A DNA stretch of 64,000 nt from NCBI RefSeq assembly GCF_045679555.1, contig NC_092120.1, positions 9,661,805 to 9,725,804 on the forward strand, in the 5' to 3' direction. The notes beneath the pieces are model-generated. The model was not told the origin of the DNA. It worked only from the letters and a program-made list of their open reading frames with translations, and did no database searches. Each line of letters begins with the position of its first letter. The first letter of the stretch is position 1. The translations under genes were made by a program, and so were the position numbers. This DNA comes from Salvelinus alpinus. Its lineage: Eukaryota > Chordata > Actinopteri > Salmoniformes > Salmonidae. Positions 1 to 11,422 of the stretch are shown in pieces.

Positions 1-1389
1 ATAATCATAGCCATAATAATAGTCCTATAATCTTCAGTATTTTCATTACAGAGCTTAAGTTTCCATACAGTAGATAAACTGCCCAAGTAACCTAACGTCT
101 GTGGTAACCATTGGCATTGTAAACAATTATCTGTTAGTGTTGTGAAGCTAGGCTTGAGACAAAATATAGTAAAACAAAGAAAAACTATGGCTAACATGTG
201 TGCCACAGCACTATGTATCAAAACCCCATTTTATGTTATATTTCAGTTCTTGGTATAAAGCAAGCATTTACCTGTCAAAGCTAGGCTACAACAATGTTGG
301 TCACTTGGTCAATTGGGCATTTTTCAATTTGGACTCTTCTCCCTTTTCCGTTTGCCAGCGGAGAAGAACAAACAAGGGCCAGAGAAAGTCTCTCTTTGTC
401 ATGTCCAATTTAGTAACCAAAAGGATGGCATTATTGTATTTGATTTATGTGTGGAAAGATCTAAGTTTAAGGAAAGGTGTAGGCCTACATTCTAGTAAGA
501 CCTTCACAGAACTTATGTGCATTACATAGTGAAACCCTTTGGCAGTACAAGGCATTCCTAAAGCATTGGTGCCAAGAGTGCCTTTGAAAGCGTCATGGCA
601 TGGGCCAGATTGAACCATGTGTGCAGTGCGTTTGTGTGTGGTCCTCTCTCTCTCTGAACCAACACTAAAGTCTGACCTTTATTACAGTTTGGCAGACCTG
701 TGCAGTGCGCCAGGGAGAGGGGGTATGATGGGGAGGTTACGAGAGCAGCAGGGGCAGAAATAGAGTATGCTAAATATACCAGACTCTCTCTCTCTCCACC
801 CAGCCCCTTTCCTTCATGTGTTCCCCTGGTCTGAAATAGTCAGGGCTACAAGGCAGAGGAGGGAAGGGTAAGCAGGTGTGCCCAACGGCAGTTCCAATAC
901 TCAGGGAGGGAGTGGCTATGGCTACTAGTTGTCACAATCAGTCTTCAATCAGACACATCTTCAACTTACATTATCAAATGAATCTTCTTGAACTGTATTC
1001 CAACTAACAGCAGCAGTGTATAGAACTGCCCCAACCCAGTCTCTTCACTTCTGTTTTCAACGTTTTTCAATGCCCTAGATTGGTCTCCTTTTGTTGTCCG
1101 GTGGGCATTGTGTTCACTAGTGTAGTGGCTGAGGTCTGGAATGTCGACCAATGGATTCTGATGCAGCTGCACTTTTGGAGTGGGGGTGTATGCCCCCCCA
1201 CCTTTTTTGCACTGCTTTGAAAATCACAGTGACCTCACTCTGCACAGACCAACAACACTGACAGGGTCCTATTTGTTCCATCCATGAACAACAAATAATC
1301 ACTGTGCATACACACACAGACAGTCGCTTGTGAATTAAACATCAATACGGTACTACCTTTAGGGCAACACTGCACCCGTACACTTGTTA
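1..1389. other. No gene recognised
   Basis: I see no exon with conserved protein similarity on either strand. The short open frames are not supported by codon structure or splice signals. The stretch is AT-rich with small CT-rich runs near 640 and 785. Confidence 0.5.
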
Positions 1390-1439
1390 ACCACAAAACC
1401 CTAACTCTCCTTCACACACACACACACACACATACGTTT

Positions 1440-1650
1440 GTTTTACTATCCTTGTGGGGTTCAAACCTAGCACTAACCCTTACCTAACTCTAACCCTAAC
1501 CTTAACCCTAACCCCAAACCCCTAAAACTAAACCTAAGCTTAAAACAGCCTTTTTCCTTGTGGGGAACAGCGAAATGTCCCCACTTGTTTGATTTGTTTT
1601 AGGCTACTACCCTTATGAGGATCTCTGGTCCCCACATGAATAGTAAAACC
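1440..1650. mobile_element. Short inverted-repeat element with telomere-like core
   Basis: The ends are inverted copies of one another (GTTTTACTATCCTTGTGGGG on the left; its complement, degraded, ending in AGTAAAACC on the right). The middle (about 1478-1535) is a degenerate run of CTAACC-type hexamers resembling telomere repeat. A second, shorter copy with the same right end is at 50955-51095, so this is a dispersed non-autonomous element. The superfamily is not assigned. Confidence 0.6.
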
Positions 1651-1651
1651 A

Positions 1652-1658
1652 AACACAC

Positions 1659-1696
<38 letters not shown>
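1652..1696. repeat. (CA)n microsatellite
   Basis: About 45 bp of CA dinucleotides with one CG interruption, directly after the inverted-repeat element. A shorter CA run lies at 1413-1433 on its other side. It makes spurious open frames on both strands. Confidence 0.9.
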
Positions 1697-1698
<2 letters not shown>

Positions 1699-1869
1699 CG
1701 TCACCATAGAGGTGGGTTGGTCACATGTGAGACTCAGATGTTTTTGCTCATGGCTTGGCCTGGAGTGACATGTCCATGTGGTTCTACATGTCAACTCCAG
1801 CTCACTTAAAGACCAGTGGTTTTCACTCATTCATTAGATCAATCCCCAACTTGTACTGGACACAAAGAC

Positions 1870-2054
1870 CACAAACACAGAGCAAGCTGTTGGTTGTTTG
1901 GCTCAACACAAACACAGAGCAAGCTGTTGGTTGTTTGGCTCAACACAAACACAGAGCAAGCTGTTGGTTGTTTGGCTCAACACAAACACAGAGCAAGCTG
2001 TTGGTTGTTTGGCTCAACACAAACACAGAGCAAGCTGTTGGTTGTTTGGCTCAA
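1870..2054. repeat. 37-bp minisatellite, five identical copies
   Basis: Five head-to-tail copies of a 37-bp unit starting CACAAACACAGAGC and ending GTTTGGCTCAA, at 1870, 1907, 1944, 1981 and 2018. I find no differences among copies. Because 37 is not a multiple of three, each strand's reading frame cycles through all three frames, producing overlapping open frames on the plus strand that I do not regard as genes. Confidence 0.95.
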
Positions 2055-2778
2055 CCTCAATTGATTTATTGATGAATGAGACTTTAATGTGAATCCAATC
2101 TGTTTGTGTCTGCATAGGAAAGGTCAATGAATGTGTGCACATCATAGCATCTTTGTATTTGTAATAGTGCAGCTCTCTCTCGCTCTCTCAAGGTTTCCTT
2201 CCACCTGAAGTTTTCCTTCCCACTGTGACATGTCTTTACTGTGACAGTGGGAAGACCAGTGTATTTTGATGGACACTATCAAACATTCAAATAACTTTAG
2301 ACTGATTGACTAATTGTATGATCTATTTTATTGATAATCTATCTATTGTACATTCTATCTATATCCATATGATTTATCTGTGAAAACATAGGTTTGATTA
2401 AAACAATTATTTATGACAATCAATTGCTGTACTTCAGGACTATTCAAGGGGTACTATTATATTAATGAATGGCTAATATACGGGTATCATTCTATTGTTG
2501 TTATATAACTGCTGATGTAACCTTAAATTCCACATCGCCAATGTCACCCAAGTGTCAGTCTACAGTACATGCCATTCTGCTGTATTTCTTGATTTACTCA
2601 CAATGACAGGGAATTTGTTCTAATATTAGGCCATGTAGAAAGTATTTAAAGCAACAAGTTCCATTAGGGGACAAAGTGAATTGTACAATGTTAGAAAAAA
2701 TATGTTCCAACCAAATAAAAGCTTTACACTTGCTTGACCCAATCCATACATTCTTCATAGCTCACAATGAAATAGTAG
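2055..2778. other. Non-coding spacer
   Basis: AT-rich sequence with no recognised exon, RNA gene or repeat family. A small inverted motif around CCACTGTGACATG / CTGTGACAGTGG lies near 2220-2252. Confidence 0.4.
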
Positions 2779-2888
2779 TATCTACTGGGCACACTGGTTA
2801 AATCAACATTGTTGCCACGTAATTTCAATGAAATTTGGTTTAACCAACGTGGAATAGACGTTGAATTTACGTCTGTGCCCAGTGGGTA
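2779..2888. mobile_element. Small palindromic non-autonomous element
   Basis: Ends TACTGGGCACA and TGTGCCCAGTGGGTA are imperfect inverted repeats, and the interior (AATCAACATTG... CCAACGTGGAATAG) matches a motif common in salmonid repeats. Related sequence recurs near 3600 and 7335. I infer a MITE-like element; no coding capacity. Confidence 0.55.
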
Positions 2889-3193
2889 GGTAAATAATAG
2901 GCCACATTTCTGAATTGTGTAGCACATGATTATTTTAAGAATGAACCAGGCAAAGCACCATTCATATCCTCACCAAATCACACCTCTGTTGAAGCTCCGT
3001 ATGAGACACTGCGTAAATGTCTCCACCTCACTCGTTCCAATAGGAAAAACGCGAAGTAGGTTTTGACTCTCAAACTGTCCGAGTGAGCTGCGGACACTGA
3101 TGTCCAGTCTCAAACTGGTTTCATTGCAAGCCGCTTTTCCTTCCTCTCTCGTTGTCGGCTCTCAGATGAGTGAGATATTTAACAGTGTTTCTC

Positions 3194-3217
3194 CACGAGT
3201 GGTATAAATCACTCGTG
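3194..3217. promoter_or_regulatory. Possible TATA element inside an inverted repeat
   Basis: The motif GGTATAAATC (3201-3210) is flanked by exact inverted heptamers CACGAGT (3194-3200) and ACTCGTG (3211-3217). It sits in a CpG-richer stretch (about 2985-3330) that differs from its AT-rich surroundings and could be the 5' region of a transcript. No downstream coding exon is visible on either strand, so this is only a candidate. Confidence 0.25.
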
Positions 3218-3681
3218 TCGAACACCTGCTGCTCGCGTAACAACTGTCCACTTGGGCGCACACTCTGCTAGGCACCGGGGGGCTATTTCAAACTATCACA
3301 GCGGCTCTGGCAACCTGTTCTATTTGCATCCTGTTGTTGCTAGTGTGTTTTCTTATTTTTTATAGGAGGCCATTCTATATTTGTTGCCCTCTTGGTTCGC
3401 AGGCTATCATAAATCCCCAAGAAAGTCGGTTCAAGTAGTTTTGACAGATATCGTAGCCAGTTGAGTAAAAAAAAAAATGACTTTTGTTAATATTGCGCTG
3501 GCTGGTCTCGGGGCAATTCGTATTATTCTGTGCATAAATCTTTGACACTCCATTTAGTATGATATATTATGCTACGTTATTCATAGGTCGTATAGTAGCC
3601 CATCATTCCACAGGTCAAAAACTGGTTGAATCAACGTTGTTTCAAGGTAATTTGTCAAGGTATTGTGACGTGGAATCTATA

Positions 3682-4266
3682 CTGAACAAAAATATAAATG
3701 GAACATGCAACAATTTCAAATATTTTACTGAGTTACAGTTCATATAAGGTAATCAGTCAATTGAAATAAAGCCTTAATCTGGGGATTTCACACTACTGGG
3801 AATACAGATATGCATATGTTGGTCACAGATGCCTTAAACAAAAGGTAGGGGTGTATATTTAAAAAACTGTCAGTATCTGGTGTGACCACCCTTTAGCTCA
3901 TGCAGCAACACATCTTCTTTGCATAGAGTTGATCAGACTGTTGCAGTCATCATGCCAATAGCACGCTCCCTCAAAACTTGAGAAATCTGTGGCATTGTGT
4001 TGTGTGACAAAACTGCACATTTTAGAGTGGCCTTTTATTGTCCGCAGCACAGAGTGCACCTGTGTAATGATCATGCTGTTTAATCAGCTTCTTGACATGC
4101 CGCACCTGTCAGGTAGATGGATTATCTTGGCGATGTAAACACATTTGTGCACAACATTTGAGAGAAATAAGCTTGTTGTGCATATGGAACATTTCTGGGA
4201 TCTTTTATTTCAGCTCATGAAACATGGGACCAACACTTCACATCTTGCGTTTATATTTTTGTTCAG
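3682..4266. mobile_element. Deleted Tc1-like transposon (family A)
   Basis: Terminal inverted repeats CTGAACAAAAATATAAA at the left and TTTATATTTTTGTTCAG at the right, each bordered by the TA dinucleotide that Tc1/mariner elements duplicate. The 585-bp body keeps scraps of transposase sequence only, so it is non-autonomous. Longer members of the same family are at 29696-30829 and 31876-33035. Confidence 0.85.
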
Positions 4267-5224
4267 TATACATGAAAAATACATTGGATTTGAAAAAAGT
4301 CATCAACTTTTGTTTTTAGGGTGAAATTTAAACAAAAGGATTATGTAATCATGGTAACCAAATTTCAACATTGACAAACCTTGTATAAAATATGTTGAAT
4401 TTGTACCTTTAAAACAAAATCAGATCTTCAACTTTAGATCCATTATCAGAAAGAAATTATAATTCAAAGAATTCAACAAAAAATTGACAATATAATAGTC
4501 CTAATGATTCAACCTTTGATTTAAAATGTAAAGATATTTAGTGATATTGAATTGTGTTGGTTTGTCAACGCAACCAAATGTCAACATTTGATGGAGATGT
4601 ATCTTCTGCTTGGACAATTCAATCTGTGCCACACTTTTGAAATACAATATATAGACTATTAACTTGTCGACATGTTAACAAATAATATGTTGGATTCACG
4701 TCTCCAACTCAAGCAAAAATAAAAGTAAAAATGGGATGGCTCAGATGGAACTAAAATGTATTAAATTGTATTTAAAAAAATGTTTCTCATCAATCTACAC
4801 ACAATACCTCATAATGACAAAGCAAAAACAGGTTTTTAGAAATGTTTGGTAATTTATCAAATAAAAATAAAATAGAAATACATTATTTACATAGTATTCA
4901 GTCTCTTTGCTATGAGACTCGACATTGTGCTCAGGTGCATCCTGTTTCCATTGATCATCCTTGAGATGTTTCTACAACTGTATTGGAATACACCTGTGGT
5001 AAATTCAATTGATTGGACATGATTTGGAGAGGCACACACTGGTCTATATAAGGTAAAAATTGTAAAAATGGGAGGTCCCACAGTTGACAGTGCGTGTCAG
5101 AGCAAAAACCAAGCCATGACGTCAAAGGAATTGTCCATAGAGCTCTGAGACAGTATTGTATCTAGGCACAGATCTGGGAAAGGGTACCAAAAAATGTGAA
5201 CACAGTCTCCTCCATCATTCTTAA

Positions 5225-6060
5225 ATGGAAGAAGTTTTGGAACCACCAAGACTCTTCCTGGCCAAACTGAGCAATCGGGGGAGAAGGGCCTTGGTCAGGG
5301 AGGTGACCAAGAACCCGATGGTTACTCTGACAGAGCTCCAGAGTTTCTCTGTGGAGATGGGAGAACGTTACAGAAGGACAAACATCTCTGCTGCACTCCA
5401 CCAATCAGGCCTTTATGGTAGTGTGGCCAGACGGAAGCCACTCCTCAGTAAAAGGCACATGACAGCCAGCTTGGAGTTTGCCAAAAGGCACCTAAAAGAC
5501 TCTCAGACCACGAGAAACAAGATTCTCTGGTCTGATGAAACCAAGAGCGCTCAGGGCCACTGGCTTGAATGCCAAGCGTCACATCTGGAGGAAACCTGGC
5601 ATCATCCCTACGGTGAAGCGTGGTGGCGGCAGCATCAGGCTGTGGGGATGTTTTTCAGCGGCAGGGACTGGGAGACTAGTCAGGATCGAGGGAAAGATGC
5701 AAAGTAAAGTACAGAGAGATCCTTGATGAAAACCTGCTCCAGAGTGCTCAGGACCACAGACTGAGGCGATGGTTCCAACAGGACAACGACCCTGAGCACA
5801 CAGCCAAGACAATGCTGGAGTGGCTTCGGGACAAGTCTCTGAATGTCCTTGAGGGGCCCAGCCAGAGCCCGGACTTGAACCAGATTGAACATATCTGGAG
5901 AGACTTGAAAATAGCTGTGCAGTGATGCTCCCCATCCCACCTGACAGAGCTTGAGAGGATCTGCAGAGAAGAATGGGAAAAACTCCCCAAATCAGGTGTG
6001 CCAAGTTTGTATCATCATACCCAAAAGAACACTCAAGGCTGTTATTGCTGCCAAAGGTGC
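5225..6060 (+). pseudogene. Tc1-like transposase pseudogene
   Basis: Reading frames match a Tc1 transposase in order: helix-turn-helix N-terminal part, then the catalytic segment containing ILWSDETK (about 5521-5544), then the block with QDNDPEH (5779-5799) and the terminal [17 protein letters not shown] block (about 5860-5910). The frame is lost just after the first catalytic block, stop codons follow, and the start is degraded. The first open segment ends at 5707. It cannot give a full DDE enzyme. Confidence 0.85.
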
Positions 6061-6178
6061 TTTAACAAAGTACAGTACAGAGTAAAGGGTCTGAATACTT
6101 ATGTTAATGTAATAGTTCCATTTTTTTATTAGTAATACATTTGCAAAAATTCAAAAAATCTGTTTTTGCTTTATCATG

Positions 6179-6558
6179 TGTCCCGTTCGTCGTAGTGAGG
6201 AGACCAAAGCGCAGCGTGATGTGAATACATCTTCTTTAATGAAACGAAGAACACTTAACAAACTAATACAAAACATCAAAACGAACGTGAAGCTAAGTAT
6301 AACGATGGAAGACATGCAACATCTCATATACAATCACCCACAAACCAAACTGGAAAATGGCAACCTAAATAGGATCCCCAATCAGAGACAACGATAAACA
6401 GCTGCCACCATAGACCTACATAATGCCTAGACTACACACACACACCTAGACATACCCAAAACCCTAGACAAGACAAAAAGACACATACCACCCTCGTCAC
6501 ACCATGACCTAACCAAAATAATAAAGAAAACAAAGATAACTAAGGTCAGGGCGTGACA
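6179..6558 (-). mobile_element. Solo LTR-like element, copy 1
   Basis: About 380 bp beginning TGTC and ending GTGACA, inside the Tc1 element at 4765-6680. It is clearly homologous to 40672-41066: both share the GAGACCAAAGCGCAGCGTGAT-like segment and the ATCCCCAATCAGAGACAACG segment. TG...CA ends and a probable 5-bp target duplication (TCATG / TAATG, one mismatch) suggest a solitary LTR. On the minus strand an ATTAAAGAAG motif near the 3' end could be its polyadenylation signal. Confidence 0.65.
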
Positions 6559-7429
6559 TAATGGGGTATTGAGTGTAGAATGATGAGGGATTTTTTTTTT
6601 TAATCCATTTTGGAATAAGGCTGTAACGTAACAAGATGTGGAAAAAGTCAAGGAGTCTGAATACTTTCCGAATGCACTGTACATATAAATGTTGATATTT
6701 GGTTGCATTTTAAACCAAAAACAATTCAATATTACATTTTTAATACAGTAAATAGCCTTAAGTTAACGCTATCTTCCAAACTAATGTAACATTCAACCTT
6801 AAAATGAGTAACACCTCCATGGCCACATTTTGAGGTTATTGTAACTATACTTCTTATGTAATCATATAAAATGTGTACAGTATGTTCAAGATAACATGCA
6901 TAGGTCTTCTCAGGTCTTCACAATTGCTGTAATAATCTGTGCAAAATCTTAAATGGCCTTGATCACTTACACCATGTACTTTTAATGCAATCCAGGTAAT
7001 TTGGTTATGCTATTAGATTAAGCACAGTGATAACACATGACACTGTTGTATAAATAAACAAAACATCTGACATTATATTCCAATTTGAATTTTGCTCTAC
7101 TTTTAAATGGTTGAAAGCTAAGTGATAGACATTCGGGTGCCAACTAAACAAAAAATCCGACATTGTTTTTCCATTGGAATTAGGTTGTGCTTTTAGATGG
7201 TTGGAAGCATATTGATAACAAGTTGGAAATTCAGCTAACTTTTGGCTGTCTTTTTGAGTGGGTGAATATAGGTTGTAATCTCATTGATCAACATCTCAAC
7301 CAAATACTACCCAGTTATTCACGTTGAGATAAGGTGGTGTGCCCAGTGGGATACCTCTTACCAGGTCATACAATAGCATACAAATTGGATTATGTAATTT
7401 ATCATACGTCTTGGATGATGTATAGTATT

Positions 7430-8955
7430 GTACATCTTTCTCTGAGACCAGAGCCCTTAATCTTATGGCTGCAGGGGCAGTATTGAGTAGCTTGGATGAA
7501 AGGTGCACAGAGGTGCCCAGAGTAAACGGCCTGCTCCTCAGTCATAGTTGCTAATATATGCATATTATTAGTAGTATTGGATAGAAAACACTCTGAAGTT
7601 TCTAAAACGGTTTGAATTATATCTGTGAGTATAACAGAACTCATATGGCAGCCAAAAACCTGAGAAGTTCCACTTCCTGTTTGGATTTTTTCTGGGGGTG
7701 GTATATTTTCAACCAAGCTCCCATTGAAATTACAGGAAGATATGGAGGAGTTTTCACTTCCTACGGCTTCCACTAGATGTCAACAGTCGATAGAACTTTG
7801 CCTGATGACTCTACTGTGAAGGGGGGCCGAAGGAGACAGGAATGAGTAACCCCTGCCATGAGGTGACCACGCTTTGACCATGCGCGTTCACGTGAGAGGC
7901 AGCTCCGTTCCATCGCTCAACTGAAGTCAATGTAATTCTCCGGTTGGAACGTTATTCAAGATGTATGTTAACAACATTCTAAAGATTGATTCAATACATC
8001 GTTTGACATGTTTCTACTGACTGTTACGGAACTTTTGGACATTTCGTCACGTTTTAATTAGCTACTTTGGTTAGCGAGTTTGGTAAACAATTCCAAAAAA
8101 ACAAAGCGCGTGCTTTGTTTTTTTGGAATTGTTTACCAAACTCGCTAACCAAAGTAGCTAATTGGACATAAATAACAGACATTATCGAACAAATCAAGAA
8201 TTTATTGTGGACCTGGGATTCCTGGGAGTGCATTGTGATGAAGATCATCAAAGGTAAGGGAATATTTATCATGTAATTTCTGGTTTCTGTTGACTCCAAC
8301 ATGGCGGCTAATTTGACTCTTGTTCTGAGCTCCGTCTCAGATTATTGCATGGTTTGCTTTTTCCGTAAAGTTTTTTTGAAATCTGACACAGCGGTTGCAT
8401 TAAGGATAGGTATATCTATAATTCCATGTGTATAACTTGTATTATCATCTACATTTATGATGAGTATTTCTGTTGAAACGATGTGGCTATGCACTATCAC
8501 TGGATGTTTTTGGAACTAGTGAATGTAACGCGCCAATGTAAACTCAGATTTTTTTATATAAATATGAACTTTATCAAACAAAACATGCATGTATTGTGTA
8601 ACATGAAGTCCTATGAGTGTCATTTGATGAAGATCATCAAAGGTTAGTGATTCATTTTAGCTATATTTCTGCCTTTTGTGACTGCTATCTTTCGCTGGAA
8701 AAACGGCTGTGCTTATTGTGGTTTGGTGTGACCTAACATAATCATTTGTAGTGCTTTCGCTGAAAAGCATATTTGAAATCGGACACTTTGGTGGGATTAA
8801 CAACAAGATTACCTTTAAAATGGTATAAGACACATGTATGTCTGAGGAATTTTAATTATGAGATTTCTGTTTATTTGAATTTGGCGCCCTGCACTTTCAC
8901 TGGCTGTTGTCATATCGATCCCGTTACCGGGATTGCAGCCATAAGAAGTTTGAGT
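7430..8955. mobile_element. Unclassified interspersed repeat
   Basis: I recognise this block as a repeat family found many times in salmonid genomes; its class is unknown to me. Within it, the motif GATGAAGATCATCAAAGGT occurs twice (about 8237 and 8627), marking an internal diverged duplication. No open frame with known domains. The perfect palindrome at 8056-8163 sits in the middle. Confidence 0.55.
8056..8163. repeat. Perfect 52-bp inverted repeat with 4-nt loop
   Basis: The left arm 8056-8107 (AATTAGCTACTTTGG...) is the exact reverse complement of the right arm 8112-8163, separated only by GCGT. The structure could extrude as a cruciform or form a hairpin in RNA. It may be a feature of the surrounding repeat family, a recent fold-back duplication, or an assembly artefact. 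Confidence 0.95.
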
Positions 8956-11336
8956 TAGCAGGTACTGTAACTTTTGTCAACTCTGAGTTCAATTTGGGTT
9001 AACCGGTACCACGAAAGTCACTCACCTTTTAGCCAGGTACATTTCTATGGCAACGAATCCTTCAGAACTAACCTGCTTGGGGCAAGCTAACTCAGGGCTA
9101 ACTCAATGTGTTCTGAAGAAGTGTCTGAGCCACTAGTTGAGGACCAATTTAAAAAACGTGTGTGTAAAAATGTTTTGCAATGTTAAAATACCGATCACAT
9201 TGCACATTTAATAATGACAGAATTTGCTTTCCAAACTGTAATTTTTTTTGCGGAATTGTATTTTAAAATTGGCAAAAAGAAAACTGACAACCGCAACCAA
9301 CCAATGACAAATAATCCATAGATGGCAGTTCCCGTTCAAGTCAAGACTGGTAGCCATTGCTAGTGTATCCATGAGTTTATCTGTAAAATTGCCAGGGTTA
9401 AAGATTCCCAAACCCTGCTATGGATTATATGTCTATATACGGCCACAATGCAGCAAGCTGTTCTACAGATCAAAGAAGGAGCGATAGTAGTGGGAAAAAG
9501 ATGCCCGTGCATTGATAAGCACACCAAACACGGCATTAACGATAAGTAATAAAATAAGGAAACGTTTCTTTCATTATAATTTCAGTACAAATGAAAATGT
9601 GGCACTGACCCGCCAATGGATTGATATTTCAGCATTGTCTCAATGAAGAGTTCGCCTTCGACTAGCCATATGCGACATACACACGCAGTTACAAGCCTGC
9701 TAGAGTTAGCGGCAGGCGGACGAGCAATATCCCCCATCATACGGATGAAGCCTGACCTGGAATGTGAAGGTAACTGAAGCTACCTAGCTTTATAAAAGCC
9801 TGAGTAGATCTAGTTAGCTCGTAGTATACCACAACAAAGGAGAATTACGGGGAGAATTACGACAAATGTTAGGATAATTTACGTAAAAGGTTAGGAGAAC
9901 TAAAAAGAAAGTTTAGGTAAATGTACATAGCAGGTTAAGTGAATTTGGTTAAGTTTAGAATAAGGGTTAGGGGAAGATTTAGCTAAAATACTACAGTTGT
10001 CCCCAATTTGACTCAAACACGCAACATTTGAATTGCAAGATGGTCGCAGATTACGCCCATCCATCCTCCCTGATCCAATCTCCCTACCTTTAGTTCTGTC
10101 TAAGTAACTAGACCATTGGTAGGTAACATAGGGCTTGGAGGTGCCCAGAAATATGTTTCGTATGGCTCTGAGGCCAGGCTGCGTGGTTTGTATGACGACC
10201 CAACAAAACCAGTGGTCTGCACCATGCACCATTCACACAGCCAAGGTGCTAAACTCAGCAGGAATAGGACAGGTGCCAAACCCCCCAAACAAACTGTAAG
10301 GCTATACTGTATTTAGAAACTTTGAAACTGGTATCGAAAATACAACAAAGTGACCAAACGTGTGATCATGTTTTCAGATAGTAGGCGAATATCAGTAAAC
10401 GACATGACTACACGTTTTACCCTTTCAATTTATTGCTAGGATTTCACGTGACATGTGGCGGGCACCAGTGGCGCGAAATTTCATTGATTGACATCTGAAT
10501 ATCATTCATGCCGAATTTGGGTGAGTCCATTGTAGTTTAATATTTAATCATGATTTATTAAAAGTTCAAAGATGTAGACATTCCTGCAGGGATACACACA
10601 CAGAGGGAAGGATAGTCAGACGTGTTTACTCAACTGCGGAGAATGTCCGAAGTTATTGGCCTTTTAAGAGGGGCACCTACATCCCTCAGTGAGCGTTGCG
10701 TAGTGGCCTTTGTTTGTTGTGGCAGTGGAGGCGGGGTCCATTGACCAAGCAGTGGCTATTCGGAGCGCGAGGTCCATTGTCAGAGAGCTTTTAGGAGAGG
10801 AAAGAAGTCCTGTATCTTCGGCTCTGGATAATTGCAGAATGGGTTCGGAATGCATTTAAGAAAACAGATCCAGCATATAAGGAATTCTGGACTAATAAGA
10901 ACCCATATTTCTAACTGCCTGGCGAGTTGTTGCTGATGCATTTTCATAGGCCATATCAAAACATATTTCAGATAATGGCGACACTATATGAATGAAGAGG
11001 CAATTAATCACTTGTGACTTAAGGTAAGGGTTTAAACACATTTTCATTGGTCTATATGTTTATCTTAGTTAGTGTACTTGTTTATAAGGGCTTAGACAGT
11101 GTGTGTTTGGACACACTCCTCCAAAGTCCAAACCTTTTCCCCAAACGAAATTATGCACCTGTTATGTATCACAATATATATATATATATTTTTATTATAA
11201 TACTTTTGACAATACATTTTAGAATGTGGAAGTGTTTTTTCCATAGAAAACTTTTTTATCCCTTTACTTTTTTGGTTGCCCTAAACAGATTACCCCTATG
11301 TGGCCTGGAGACCTGTTGCCCTGGTAACTGTTAGGG

Positions 11337-11338
<2 letters not shown>
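8956..11338. other. Non-coding, with a repeat fragment at about 9840-10070
   Basis: No gene recognised. The segment 9840-10070 has the GTTAGG / TTAGCTAAAAT pattern ending near AACACGCAAC that recurs at 31730-31875, so it is probably a dispersed repeat. Sequence around 10640-10910 has an unusually GC-balanced stretch but no conserved open frame that I can identify. Confidence 0.4.
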
Positions 11339-11391
<53 letters not shown>

Positions 11392-11422
11392 TGCGTGCGT
11401 GTGTGCGGGGGAGAGAGAGAGA
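11339..11422. repeat. (GT)n/(GTGC)n microsatellite
   Basis: A GT run changes into CGTG tetramers, then a short GA run (about 11409-11422). It accounts for the Thr-His-rich open frame seen on the minus strand. Confidence 0.9.

Larger units (their letters stand above)
4765..6680 (+). mobile_element. Degenerate Tc1-like transposon (family D)
   Basis: The right end (TACTTTCCGAATGCACTGT, then TA) is the terminus of an abundant salmonid Tc1 family; the left end is eroded. The two end regions around 4790-4850 and 6560-6640 are inverted copies of each other. The body holds a broken transposase, and a solo LTR-like element (6179-6558) has landed in the right subterminal region. A detached end of the same family is at 45700-45915. 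Confidence 0.85.
3600..7352. mobile_element. Older dispersed repeat split by later insertions
   Basis: The left part (3600-3680, with AACTGGTTGAATCAACG) and the right end (about 7325-7352, GTGTGCCCAGTGGG) resemble the ends of the small element at 2779-2888. The AT-rich segments 4267-4764 and 6681-7325 look like its interior. Two Tc1-like elements (3682-4266 and 4765-6680) interrupt it. The extent is an inference. Confidence 0.35.

Noticed and set aside
1478-1535. Interstitial telomere site
   Set aside because: The CTAACC units are degenerate, short, and belong to a dispersed element that has a second copy at 50955-51095.
1755-2092. Open frames of 64-105 codons across the 37-bp minisatellite
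   Set aside because: Produced by the perfect repeat in three frames; no splice context or conserved residues.
5579-6004. Minus-strand open frames over the Tc1 relic
   Set aside because: Antisense to transposase sequence; the apparent peptides are translations of the wrong strand.
8773-8958. 61-codon plus-strand frame
   Set aside because: Lies entirely in an interspersed repeat and shows no known domain.
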